DNA from: Nostoc sp. CHAB 5834 | GTDB taxonomy: Bacteria; Cyanobacteriota; Cyanobacteriia; Cyanobacteriales; Nostocaceae | Direction: 5' to 3' | Assembly: GCA_020829485.1 (NCBI GenBank) | Contig: JAIVFU010000061.1 | Coordinates: 1-42,581 of the forward strand | DNA length: 42,581 nucleotides | Shown here: positions 7,866 through 16,409 of the stretch, in pieces | Layout of the letters: the number at the start of each line of letters is the position of its first letter | Numbering within the stretch: the first letter of the stretch is position 1 | The notes under the pieces: generated by a model | The model's database searches: none | What the model saw: the letters and a program-made list of their open reading frames with translations, nothing else | Told to the model about the DNA's origin: nothing | Program-made: the position numbers and the translations under genes

Positions 7866-7900
7866 GCAAAAAGTTTTATGCCCTTTTTAATTTATTTTCA

Positions 7901-7918
7901 GTCCGCATTAATGCGGAC
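7901..7918. repeat. 18-bp perfect palindrome upstream of pilS
   Basis: GTCCGCATTAATGCGGAC is its own reverse complement. On the minus strand it lies about 36 bp upstream of the -10-like motif, at operator position. The following minus-strand bases are A-rich, so it is not a classical terminator of pilR. Confidence 0.7.
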
Positions 7919-8022
7919 CCTTACCTTGAAAGTCGTACACCTGTTATCATGCGGGGGACTGTTCCCAGAAGTAGGTGGTATAGGAACGTGAGCCCTCGAA
8001 GTGCCAAGTAGTAAGGCATCTT

Positions 8023-8034
8023 TGAGTTAACTCA
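8023..8034. repeat. 12-bp palindrome TGAGTTAACTCA
   Basis: Perfect palindrome in the pilR-pilS intergenic region, 43 bp after the pilR stop on the minus strand. Possibly a second operator; length alone gives only modest support. Confidence 0.4.
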
Positions 8035-8076
8035 CCTTCTCAAACCTATATACTCCCTTTCACTTTTAGCTCCGCG

Positions 8077-9267
8077 TCAAACATTCGACATTACCGACGC
8101 AATCATGGGGTAGTAGGTAAAGACAAACACCAACATAACCCCTGCGCCCATCGCCAGAACGGACGCAATCTTTGCGTTTTCCTGCAGGATTGCAGTAAGT
8201 ACGCGTGCATCTTCTTCTAGGTTTCGCACCATATCGGTAATACCTTGCACCATGTCGCCTCCTGAGGAAGCGGACGAGATACCTGATATGACGAATTGGG
8301 GAAATCCAGCAGCTGCAACAGCGTCTTCAAGAGACCGGCCTGATTCAACCAGCTTAGATAACCTAAGGAACGAAATTTTAGAGTCGTGCCGACGCGCGGA
8401 GTCTCCTACGATGGCGGCCGCCTCCCGAGCCGGAACAGCTGCGTCATAGAGTAAACAAAAGCTGTTCCAGAGCGCTGCGTGGTCCGACTTAACAGAAAGA
8501 GTTCTCAAACTCTTAAACTTATCGAGAAACTTCTTAAAAGTTTCCGACCTGAGAAAATAGGCGAAACCCGCAAAGGCCCCAAAGTAAATAACTGATGAAA
8601 CTATTGCCTGGACGTGAAAAATCTCCACAAGACGAAAGTACGCTGAAATAAGTGGAGAAAAGTTAAGCTTCAGTCCCGTCTGCTTCAGGAAGTTCATGGT
8701 TGCGGGGGCGATAAACATCAGCGCCGCCCATACAAACAGCACCATGAATACACCCATCATTGCAGGCATACGGAAAGTGGACGCAACCGACTTTCGCAAT
8801 GCTTCAACCCGTGTAATCTCGTCACCAAGAGAGATGAACGACTCCCCCGTTTTACCGGACTCCGAGGTAGACTTGATAACCAGGCAATCGCGTTTTGGAA
8901 ACCCAGCGGCTTGCATCGCCTGGAACTCGTTTTGACCGTCCAGCACAGATTGGCGCATCAACATAACCGCTTGCCGTAGGCGAGCGTCTTCGATGTATTC
9001 ACTTGCCGCTTCAAGCCCTTCCACCATCGACTTTCCGTTTGAAAGGCGGCGCCCTACTGTGGTGTAAAGACGAGCTAATTCGCTCTTGTTGAAAGAGGGG
9101 TGGAACCAACCTGAGATGGTGTCCAAGGGGGACATCTCTACCTTGATGGGTAGGAACCCCCCTTTTTTAAGCTTTGCGAAGGCAAGTGGCTTCCCGGACG
9201 CATGGACAATTCCCGACATCCGGTGACCGCGTGAGCTTTTCGCGAGATACTTGAAAGCAATATCCAT
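8077..9267 (-). CDS. pilR: Pilus inner-membrane platform protein, GspF/PilR-like
   Basis: 396 aa with the GspF layout: a first cytoplasmic domain (LYTTVGRRLSNGKSMVEGLE), a TM near residues 170-190, a TM near 220-240, a second repeat of the domain (AALWNSFCLLYDAAVPAREA, SGRSLEDAVAAAGFP), and a last TM near 370-390. These proteins anchor the assembly ATPase at the base of the pilus. It starts 15 nt after pilQ, in R64 order (pilQ-pilR-pilS). Confidence 0.9.
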   Translation of the reverse strand: MDIAFKYLAKSSRGHRMSGIVHASGKPLAFAKLKKGGFLPIKVEMSPLDTISGWFHPSFNKSELARLYTTVGRRLSNGKSMVEGLEAASEYIEDARLRQAVMLMRQSVLDGQNEFQAMQAAGFPKRDCLVIKSTSESGKTGESFISLGDEITRVEALRKSVASTFRMPAMMGVFMVLFVWAALMFIAPATMNFLKQTGLKLNFSPLISAYFRLVEIFHVQAIVSSVIYFGAFAGFAYFLRSETFKKFLDKFKSLRTLSVKSDHAALWNSFCLLYDAAVPAREAAAIVGDSARRHDSKISFLRLSKLVESGRSLEDAVAAAGFPQFVISGISSASSGGDMVQGITDMVRNLEEDARVLTAILQENAKIASVLAMGAGVMLVFVFTYYPMIASVMSNV

Positions 9268-9281
9268 AGTGAGCTTCTCGG

Positions 9282-11216
9282 TTAGACAACGTAGCGTGTA
9301 GCGACACGTTGCAGCTCTTCGTAGCTGGTGTGGCCTTCAGCCACCAATTTGAGGCCGTTAGCCCACATGGTTCGGTCTTCAGGCATGCCGTGTTTCGCCA
9401 GAACCGAAGGCGGCTCACCCTTTTCAAGGGCTTCACGAACACGTGGCGTCATCTGGAGCAACTCGTAAATCATCCGTCGTCCTCGATAGCCCGTGTAGTC
9501 GCAGTTAGGGCAACCCTCACCCGCCTTAAAGGGCATTTTCTTTAGAACGGTACCGAGGTACGGCTCATCGATTGCTTCCTTCGTTTCAGGGTCCCGGTCG
9601 GGCACCTTGCAGTCCTTGCAAAGGACCCGTAGGAGACGCTGAGCCAGAATGCCTAAAAGAACCGAGCCCAAGACGTCTAGGTCGATTTGCAGCGACTTTA
9701 GCCGGGCCATGGCCATCACCGCATCGTTGGTGTGCAGAGTCGCGAAAACCAAGTGTCCAGTGTTGGCAGCGTTCAGGCAAATGTTTGCCACCGCTCGGTC
9801 ACGAACTTCACCCACCAAGATTACGTCAGGGGCATTACGCAGAAGTGCCTTGAGCCAGTCGTTCAGCGCTTCGCCTTCATCCCCTGCGTCCTTTCGGGGT
9901 TCGAACTGCAGCCACAACCCATGCTGGTACTCAACGGGGTTTTCGATGGATTGCACGCTTCGTTCCACCGCGTCTACGCTTTTGAGAATGGCGTAAAGCG
10001 AAGTAGTCTTACCGGAACCCGTAGGCCCGGTCACGAGGAAAAATCCTGTGGAGGTCTTGGAGATACGATTGATTGCTTTGTGGGTTTCATCGTCAAAGCC
10101 CAGCTTCGCAAGGTCCGTAGCCGCGGCATTGCGGTCGAGGATACGAATAACCGCACTTCGAATCTGACGGGACTCGGTTAATTCCAAGCGAAAGTTGAAG
10201 CGCGTAACAAGGTCTGAATACTGCTCACGGTCCTCTTCGCTAAATTCAACGATTGCTTCCTTGGGACGCAGGCGAAGGTCGTCTGCTTTCGTGTTGTCCT
10301 GGACCAACTTGTTCAGCAATCGGTCATAGAGGGAGATGTCAATTGTGCGGAAAATCTGTCCCACACCGTTGACCTTCAGGCGCACAATTCCAACGTATTC
10401 CGAACGATGCAGGTACAAGTCCGAAGCACCGGAGTAGCAAGCGTGCCGGAGCATTGCGAAGTACACATCGCGAACAAGGCCAACGGCTTGCTCGTCTTCT
10501 TCACCACGGCGGCGCCCCGCCCGAGTAGCCTCCGTGAAGCGGTCAACTGCCGCGTCAAATGCTTGTTCAGAGTTCGCGAAGTACTTGCGGAAAACCGTTT
10601 GAATCGTGTGCTCGCTGGCAATAACAATTCGTGTTTTCTGGTCGTGGAACGTGTTTGTAGCTCGGTTCACAACGGAGGCGTCAGGAACGGCAATCAACAA
10701 CCGGCCGTTCTCGTCTCGGCCCACGGGCACAAATCGATTGAATTCCGTGAGCACAATGTTTTCAATGTGCTCTTTGTTGATGTGGTCGACACTTTCGGCA
10801 GGGAAGTAGTCCAGTCGAGTTTGACGGCTCACGGCCGTTGCCACCCCTTCCCCAGACAAGAATCCGAAATCTCGCATGATTTGAGCCAACGGCTCTCCCG
10901 TGCGCTCTGCACGCCGCATTGCCACCAACACGTGAGATTGTCGAACACCCATGCCCAGCAGGATGTCGCGCATTTCCGTGAGAGAGAACGATGCCTCCCC
11001 TCCTGGCATCCCTGATTCAATCAAGGTGCGACGTGGGATGACCGCAATTGGATAGCCCTCATCCGGAACCGCAGCGGCACCCTTCGGGGCCGCTGGCGGG
11101 ATGATTACCTTTGGCTGCTTCTCAGCCGCAGGTGGGGAAGGCTGCTGACCGTTTTGAGGCTTGGGTGCCCCTCCGCTCAGGTCTTTAAGGGAAAATACCT
11201 TATTGTTTTTGCTCAT
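9282..11216 (-). CDS. pilQ: Pilus assembly ATPase, GspE/PilQ-like
   Basis: 644 aa. An N-terminal linker and MshEN-like segment, then SGASDLYLHR, Walker A GPTGSGKTT (Lys403), the Asp-box equivalent SIENPVEYQ, Walker B DVILVGEVRD and the His box LVFATLHTND. A four-Cys zinc site is visible (VLCKDC and GCPNCDYTGYRGR) near residues 555-600, as in GspE extension ATPases. R64 PilQ is about 515 aa; this one has a longer Pro/Ala-rich N-terminus. Its start overlaps the upstream stop (ATGA), so translation is coupled. Confidence 0.93.
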   Translation of the reverse strand: MSKNNKVFSLKDLSGGAPKPQNGQQPSPPAAEKQPKVIIPPAAPKGAAAVPDEGYPIAVIPRRTLIESGMPGGEASFSLTEMRDILLGMGVRQSHVLVAMRRAERTGEPLAQIMRDFGFLSGEGVATAVSRQTRLDYFPAESVDHINKEHIENIVLTEFNRFVPVGRDENGRLLIAVPDASVVNRATNTFHDQKTRIVIASEHTIQTVFRKYFANSEQAFDAAVDRFTEATRAGRRRGEEDEQAVGLVRDVYFAMLRHACYSGASDLYLHRSEYVGIVRLKVNGVGQIFRTIDISLYDRLLNKLVQDNTKADDLRLRPKEAIVEFSEEDREQYSDLVTRFNFRLELTESRQIRSAVIRILDRNAAATDLAKLGFDDETHKAINRISKTSTGFFLVTGPTGSGKTTSLYAILKSVDAVERSVQSIENPVEYQHGLWLQFEPRKDAGDEGEALNDWLKALLRNAPDVILVGEVRDRAVANICLNAANTGHLVFATLHTNDAVMAMARLKSLQIDLDVLGSVLLGILAQRLLRVLCKDCKVPDRDPETKEAIDEPYLGTVLKKMPFKAGEGCPNCDYTGYRGRRMIYELLQMTPRVREALEKGEPPSVLAKHGMPEDRTMWANGLKLVAEGHTSYEELQRVATRYVV

Positions 11217-11737
11217 GATTTAAGAGTGCCGAATACGCGAATCGAGATATCAAAGTTTTGGGCCGTGACCTTTACGTGCACGACAGCTACTGGCAGCTTC
11301 TGCAGTTCTTTTAGATATTCGAGCAAGTCAGGATAGGACTGATAAGAGCCACTGACTTTTACTTTCACACTCTTCAAAGACGAGCCCGGTACGTCGTCCG
11401 CGATTGCGGACATCTTGGACATACCCCCGGCTCCGCTGCGTTCAGGAGCAGCGCTAGCAACTGTCACTCCGTAAAGAACACGGTTATTAAATAGTGCGAG
11501 CATCGCCGAGGACAAAGAGTCTTCGAGTAAGACCGGAGATTCCGCGTCAGGCTCAAGCGTTCCAATAGACTCCAATAGCTTGTTAGCGTTGGCTACTTCG
11601 CTCTTGGCGTTAGTAATCTGAGGCTTCAGTGCGTTGTGAGCAGTTCGCCATTCTTTGGCGAAATACCCACTAATTGAGGCTGTAAGAAGACAAAGGACCA
11701 GCAAGGTCTTCGCATGTGACAGTGACTTGGACGACAT
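11213..11737 (-). CDS. Small inner-membrane pilus protein, GspM/PilO-type
   Basis: 174 aa: a short cytoplasmic N-terminus, one TM at about residues 10-26 (TLLVLCLLTASISGYF), a coiled-coil stretch, then a ferredoxin-like C-terminal domain (VKVKVSGSYQSYPDLLEYLKELQKL) typical of the PilO/GspM family. It stands where R64 carries pilP. Its first 68 nt overlap the end of the preceding gene in another frame, and its end overlaps the start of pilQ. It would form the inner-membrane alignment complex with the upstream bitopic protein. Confidence 0.7.
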   Translation of the reverse strand: MSSKSLSHAKTLLVLCLLTASISGYFAKEWRTAHNALKPQITNAKSEVANANKLLESIGTLEPDAESPVLLEDSLSSAMLALFNNRVLYGVTVASAAPERSGAGGMSKMSAIADDVPGSSLKSVKVKVSGSYQSYPDLLEYLKELQKLPVAVVHVKVTAQNFDISIRVFGTLKS

Positions 11738-13502
11738 TCATTCCCCCTGAAATTTCTGGGATGGCCTTCGAGCAGTTCTCGGGCACTTTGTTGTTGAAGA
11801 GTGGTTGGACATCAGAGAGGGACACAGGGAATAGAACACTGGGCCTACCATCAGCGGACATCGCGGCGCTCAGAGGCAGCGTTACGTTGTAGGTCTGCGT
11901 TTTAACCGTTGCATCAACGACTACGGCGGCGCCTGGCGTCCATAGCTCCCCTGCACGTTCAGTCATGACGTCCAAGTCAAGACTTTGGGAACGCGAAAAG
12001 CTTTGCACGGACCGCTGCAAGGTCTCGTTAACCTGGGTCTGAAGCGTTGACTTTTGAGTTCGCAGCTTTGAAAGCTCAGACGAGGCCATTTCTTTTGCTA
12101 CGTACTCTTTTGCACCGTAAAGACTCACGGCTCCGGCAACGCTGGCACACACCAAGGCCGCGGTCCAAACTACTTGGCGTACAGGAACACCTCGCCACTG
12201 AGCCTCAGTTGGGAACAGGGGTACGGCAGCCGCAATCTTCAGCAAATCTTCGTTCTTGAACAGAACGACTTTGGTGTTATCGACGTTGAGCTTGCGAGAC
12301 GACGCAAACTGATTCAGTACAAAACTCAATCCTTCCGGATTCACCGAAATTTGAACACCCTGCACTTCGTTGTCTTTGCCGAAGTGGTACAGCACTACAA
12401 CAGCGGGAGAACCGTCCGCACTGGACAGCAATAGAGCGAGAATTACTTCTTCACCCTGCTCACGCTCGGACTTCATCAGCATGTCCAGCGCCAACAGCCC
12501 TGAACTTGTTTTGATGGGCATCAGCTCATCAATACGCGCAGTGCGCGACGCATAAACAGCGCTTACCTCTTTAGAGGCATTGATAATCCGAACGTCTTCC
12601 CCAATTTCACTCAACGCTATGTCTTGCGCTTGCGAATAGCTTACGGCCCCTTCAGGAGTGACAAATCGCTTCTCCGCGTTTGAGAAGCTAAGTGCCTTTG
12701 TTACTTCGGCAGCTGGCACCTCATCCGTTGAATCGGCAGTGACCCGCCAGTAGACGCGCTTGTTGCTTTCCAGCTCAACCAAGACGTCCACAGCCTTGCC
12801 CGTCCCAGCTCCAGTGAAACTCTTTGCCGCTTTCTTTGTCGGCTTTGTACCCGGTTTATCTCCCTTTTTTAGGCTACCTCCACTAGCGAGGCTACCTCCC
12901 AGGCCAAGCTTTGACTTCAACGATTTATGTGGAGTGGTAGTGGCGCCCTTTTCGCTGGTCGCCTTGTTGAGAAATTTACCGAAAAGGGAAGGATTCTTTT
13001 CCCCTTGAGCTTGTGGCTCTACCGGGGACGCCTTCGAGTTAGCGGCCACTTCTTTCTTCTTGAAGCCGAAAAGACTTTTCTTCTCAGTATCTGGGACGGA
13101 GGCTCCGGCGGCAGGCGAAGGCACTGTGCGAACCTCTGCCGAAGCCTTCTTTACGAAGCCAAATTTCTGCCGGGGCGCTTGGTCGCTCTGCGAATCCTGA
13201 ACTGTCGGTGCCGCTTTTTCCATGGTGGCGTGAACCGCGGCAGGGCTAGGCGGTTCCTCACGGTCCTCCTGGCTCACGAAAACGATAGGGGCGCTGTCCA
13301 GTTCAGTTGGGGGTGCAGGCGTGAATCCGACGACCTTAGCGTCCTCCACCATGCCTGCAGAGGTTTCATCCTCTTCCGCGCCCCCAGTACGCATCGACCG
13401 CAAACCGACTGCCTTTTTGAAGGAGTCTGCCGCGGGCGTGGTCTTTCGCGCCCCGAAAAGGGGCTTAGCCCCTTGGTTGTCCGAAGGTTTCTTGTTGAAC
13501 AC
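11670..13502 (-). CDS. pilO: Pilus assembly bitopic protein, PilO-like
   Basis: 610 aa from a GTG at 13502 with AAGG about 10 nt upstream. Layout: a long low-complexity cytoplasmic N-terminus rich in Lys/Pro/Ala with repeated LFGxKK-type pieces (LFGARK, LFGFKKK, LFGKFLNK), an actin-like part (about residues 235-420), one TM near 447-467 (VWTAALVCASVAGAVSLYGA), a coiled coil, and a periplasmic domain with a Cys pair. This matches the R64 PilO/GspL-like plan, but the N-terminal extension is unusually long. It follows the secretin gene by 14 nt, as pilN-pilO do in R64. Confidence 0.72.
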   Translation of the reverse strand: MFNKKPSDNQGAKPLFGARKTTPAADSFKKAVGLRSMRTGGAEEDETSAGMVEDAKVVGFTPAPPTELDSAPIVFVSQEDREEPPSPAAVHATMEKAAPTVQDSQSDQAPRQKFGFVKKASAEVRTVPSPAAGASVPDTEKKSLFGFKKKEVAANSKASPVEPQAQGEKNPSLFGKFLNKATSEKGATTTPHKSLKSKLGLGGSLASGGSLKKGDKPGTKPTKKAAKSFTGAGTGKAVDVLVELESNKRVYWRVTADSTDEVPAAEVTKALSFSNAEKRFVTPEGAVSYSQAQDIALSEIGEDVRIINASKEVSAVYASRTARIDELMPIKTSSGLLALDMLMKSEREQGEEVILALLLSSADGSPAVVVLYHFGKDNEVQGVQISVNPEGLSFVLNQFASSRKLNVDNTKVVLFKNEDLLKIAAAVPLFPTEAQWRGVPVRQVVWTAALVCASVAGAVSLYGAKEYVAKEMASSELSKLRTQKSTLQTQVNETLQRSVQSFSRSQSLDLDVMTERAGELWTPGAAVVVDATVKTQTYNVTLPLSAAMSADGRPSVLFPVSLSDVQPLFNNKVPENCSKAIPEISGGMNVVQVTVTCEDLAGPLSSYSLN

Positions 13503-13516
13503 AGATTTGGCCCTTT

Positions 13517-15067
13517 TTAGAGCGACTCGCTAACAACAGGGTCGAAGGCGGGTGCAGGGATTACGTTAGTCCGCAGCAAAATCACGACTTCCTTGGCGGA
13601 GCCCGAGCTGCTTGTCGAGTTAGGAGCGTTGATTTCCCGAGAATCCTTGTTGTAGCGAATGCCACCCAAAATCAAGGTCTTTCCCGTTTCAGCCAAAACA
13701 CGCATATACGTTTGCTTGTTACCTTGACGGGGGGCCGTCAAGGTGTTGTTCATGAATGAGTCAAATCCATTGACTGTCGAAAGCACCGGGATGATGGTCA
13801 CTTGGACGTTGTTGTTGTCCACTACCGACGGAATTGCAGAGAAGCTGATGCCGTCAATTGCAAAAGCCACGGAACCTGAAAGAGTGGGAGCCCCGTCACC
13901 TTGGGATGTCTGCGAAACGGAGCCCAAGTACGGCAACTGAGTTCCGTCGAAGAATGTCGCAGGAACGTTGTTCATCGATACCAGCTTTGGTTGGGACACA
14001 ATATTCACATCCGTGAATTTCGCGAGAGCGTTGATTAGCGAGGCGCTATTCACCCCTACACGGTAGCTACTGAATCCGCCGCCGGTGACGTTGCTGATAG
14101 CTTGCTGCATGAGCTGCCCCGGGCCCTGACCCGTCAGTGCACCTGCGATGGCTTGTGCACCACCGCCACCCATTACGACGCCGCTTGCCGCGTTTTCAAT
14201 GACTTTGCCCCACTCGATACCAAATGCAAATTCCTTGGTCAACGACACTTCCACGACGGAGGCCTCGATTTCGACCTGAGTCATCGCGTCCTTCACGAAC
14301 CCCTTCATAAATTCATGGACACGGCGAAGGGCTTGGGCGTTAGCACGCACGGACACGTGTCCGGTATCGTTCACGAATACCTCGGAGTTCTTGCCGCTGA
14401 GGTCTTGCAGATACTTAGCCAAGCCGTTGGCATTTCCACCTTCGCGACCCTGGATGTTGAATTCTGCTTTGAGCGATGTACCGCCACCGCTTCCGCCCGC
14501 GCCACCGCTTCCGCCACCGCTCGAACCACCGCTGGATGCGTTTGCGGGGTTGCCACCCACTGCGTACTGAGCTTGTAGCTGGGAGAAGATGCCCGCTGGA
14601 AGTCGGAAGGTGTAGGTCGCCACATCCGACACCATGATGGTGCGGTTTGCCTTGTCGATGACCGCCACGTAACCAGCCAAAAATGCTGTTGTTCGGATAG
14701 CGTCTTCGCTTACGGCATCGTTAAAGTCGACCGTAACTTTGCGCATCACGTCGACCGTATCGGAATAGGCAACAGAGAATCCAGCCTTCTTGCCGAGTTC
14801 GCTCAGCAGGGGCGCAAAGGGCGTAGATGCGGCGCGAAGGCTGACATCACCACGCACACGAGGTGCTTCCGTTTTCTTGAAATCGACCATCGGCTCTTTG
14901 ACTTCGCGAACCGCTGCCACTGGGCGAGAGGTTCGTTCGAAGTCAGCGACCGCAGAAGACGTCTGCGAGTCAACCTTCGATTTCAGCTGACTAGTAGTCA
15001 GCGAGGGGATTGCGCAGCCGCTCAGAATCAAAGCAGCGGTAGCAACGGCGGAAAAGCGAAAATACAT
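13517..15067 (-). CDS. pilN: Outer-membrane secretin lipoprotein, PilN-like
   Basis: 516 aa, ATG preceded by AGGAG that spans the upstream stop. The signal MYFRFSAVATAALILSGC ends in lipobox LSGC (Cys18). An N-domain (AGYVAVIDKANRTIMVSDVATY) is followed by a Gly/Ser run near residues 178-198, a second N-domain, and a secretin core with VEIEASVVEVSLTKEFAFGIEW and a C-terminal TGKTLILGGIRYNKD strand. R64 PilN and BfpB are lipoproteins of this kind. It would form the gated outer-membrane ring for the thin pilus. Confidence 0.92.
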   Translation of the reverse strand: MYFRFSAVATAALILSGCAIPSLTTSQLKSKVDSQTSSAVADFERTSRPVAAVREVKEPMVDFKKTEAPRVRGDVSLRAASTPFAPLLSELGKKAGFSVAYSDTVDVMRKVTVDFNDAVSEDAIRTTAFLAGYVAVIDKANRTIMVSDVATYTFRLPAGIFSQLQAQYAVGGNPANASSGGSSGGGSGGAGGSGGGTSLKAEFNIQGREGGNANGLAKYLQDLSGKNSEVFVNDTGHVSVRANAQALRRVHEFMKGFVKDAMTQVEIEASVVEVSLTKEFAFGIEWGKVIENAASGVVMGGGGAQAIAGALTGQGPGQLMQQAISNVTGGGFSSYRVGVNSASLINALAKFTDVNIVSQPKLVSMNNVPATFFDGTQLPYLGSVSQTSQGDGAPTLSGSVAFAIDGISFSAIPSVVDNNNVQVTIIPVLSTVNGFDSFMNNTLTAPRQGNKQTYMRVLAETGKTLILGGIRYNKDSREINAPNSTSSSGSAKEVVILLRTNVIPAPAFDPVVSESL

Positions 15068-15075
15068 GAAATCTC

Positions 15076-16287
15076 CTAGCGGTCCCGGCCTTCGCCTGGA
15101 CGTACAACGATATGTTTGTCGTGGGTATAGACATCTGCCGATAATCCCAATGGGGGCAGGACTTGAGAGAGAACTTCAATGAGGGAAGCCCCCACGAAAG
15201 TCATGTTGCGGTTGGCTTCGAAGCCTCCCTTGACTTTCCATTCCAGGGTGAACCCCTCGGAACGGACGAACCGCAAAATTGCGTCTTCAAGTGGCTCGTT
15301 ATCTGCCACCATTAGAGAAAATCGGGATTGAGCGGCTGCTAGGCTTTGTGTTTCTGCAAGGGCATAGGCCGCATCACGTTGTGCGGCACCCTTGCGCAGC
15401 AAGTCCCGGGATAGCGCCCGCACAACTTTCTCTTTGTCCGCTACCTCCAAAGCAACAGGGGCGTAAGCGCCCATCGCTTTTTGTAGAAGTTCGATGTCTT
15501 CGGACGCGGAGCGGGCCAGCAATGTCACAGGCCCTTCCAAGGTCATCTCAGGAGCTGCCCAAACAAGCCTGTAATTGAACTTGTCGGCGATGGACTGCGC
15601 AAGCTTGCGGGCTGGTGGCTTGTTGTAGGCCACTGCCTGGGTGTAGCGGAATTCGCTTGTCGACTTCAGGCTCGCGTTCGCTGTCGCTTGGGCTTCACGT
15701 TTTTTTGTGTCTTCGGCAAGAGGGTTCACCCAAACATATCCACCGTCCACCGACTTACGTTCAGAGGTAGGCTCTGCCTTAGCAGGCTGTTTAGCTTTCG
15801 CCTTGCTTTTTTTAGAACTGTTTTTCTTTTTTGTGGGAGTGAATGCGAGTGGATTCCCCAAATCGTCTTCGTCGGCAGCGTCGAACTCTGGCAGAGGCGT
15901 AACCGCAGCAAGTGCGATTTCTTCTCGGACAGCGTTTTCTTGAACAACCTGGTCACCCGTCAGAATGTACGCGCGCTTTGCGGACCAATCTAGCAGCACT
16001 GCCAGGCTGGACTCCCGCGCCATGCCTCCAAGCGCGTCCACCCATGTTTGGTTGAGCTTCCACGAGACACTGTCAGGCAGCGTTACCTCTGGGTGGACAG
16101 AAACTTGCCATCCCTTTGGCATGATGGCTTTTAGGGCTTGAGCCCCGGGAACGCCCACTCCGTATGACTGCATACGAGCGAGGTCGGTGGGTTGCGTTCC
16201 GTTCTGTTCTATGCCGGCTGAGAATCCAGAGCTGGCAAAAAAACAAAAAGAAAGGCCCACGGCGTACTGGAGAAATTTTGCTTTCAT
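15076..16287 (-). CDS. pilL: TcpQ-domain pilus protein, PilL-like
   Basis: 403 aa from the ATG at 16287, chosen because MKAKFLQYAVGLSFCFFASS is then a proper signal peptide; the frame is open 27 codons further. A first domain (residues about 30-110) and a Lys-rich linker (KKKNSSKKSKAKAKQPAK) lead to two TcpQ-type modules: YRLVWAAPEMTLEGPVTLLA, and the C-terminal LEWKVKGGFEANRNMTF with VVRPG at the end. TcpQ proteins assist secretin placement. It heads the pil operon with a GCTATATC -10-like motif at 16313-16318 and ends 8 nt before pilN. Confidence 0.78.
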   Translation of the reverse strand: MKAKFLQYAVGLSFCFFASSGFSAGIEQNGTQPTDLARMQSYGVGVPGAQALKAIMPKGWQVSVHPEVTLPDSVSWKLNQTWVDALGGMARESSLAVLLDWSAKRAYILTGDQVVQENAVREEIALAAVTPLPEFDAADEDDLGNPLAFTPTKKKNSSKKSKAKAKQPAKAEPTSERKSVDGGYVWVNPLAEDTKKREAQATANASLKSTSEFRYTQAVAYNKPPARKLAQSIADKFNYRLVWAAPEMTLEGPVTLLARSASEDIELLQKAMGAYAPVALEVADKEKVVRALSRDLLRKGAAQRDAAYALAETQSLAAAQSRFSLMVADNEPLEDAILRFVRSEGFTLEWKVKGGFEANRNMTFVGASLIEVLSQVLPPLGLSADVYTHDKHIVVRPGEGRDR

Positions 16288-16312
16288 GCAATAGTCGGTA
16301 GGTGTATTAATA

Positions 16313-16318
16313 GATATA
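16313..16318 (-). promoter_or_regulatory. -10-like TATATC before pilL
   Basis: Minus strand TAGCTATATC, about 26 nt upstream of the pilL ATG and just after the traG hairpin. TTGTCA lies upstream at 16340-16345 but with a 21-bp spacer. Confidence 0.4.
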
Positions 16319-16344
16319 GCTATCTGACCTTTATATTTGTGACA

Positions 16345-16392
16345 AAGCCGCCGAAACGCCTTGAACAATTCGTCAAAGCATTTCGGCGGCTT
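16345..16392 (-). terminator. Long hairpin after traG
   Basis: A perfect 12-bp stem, AAGCCGCCGAAA with TTTCGGCGGCTT, closes a 24-nt loop that contains further pairing (TTGA with TCAA). It starts 18 nt beyond the traG stop. The trailing T run is short, so it may work as a transcript-end or processing hairpin rather than a strong intrinsic terminator. Confidence 0.55.
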
Positions 16393-16409
16393 AATTTCCT
16401 GTATCTCGA

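Noticed and set aside
7901..7918. Intrinsic terminator of pilR
   Set aside because: The hairpin is good, but neither strand has a T run directly after it in the needed direction.
10407..11015. A 202-codon plus-strand frame opposite pilQ
   Set aside because: pilQ has all GspE motifs on the minus strand; the reverse frame has no motif or ribosome site.
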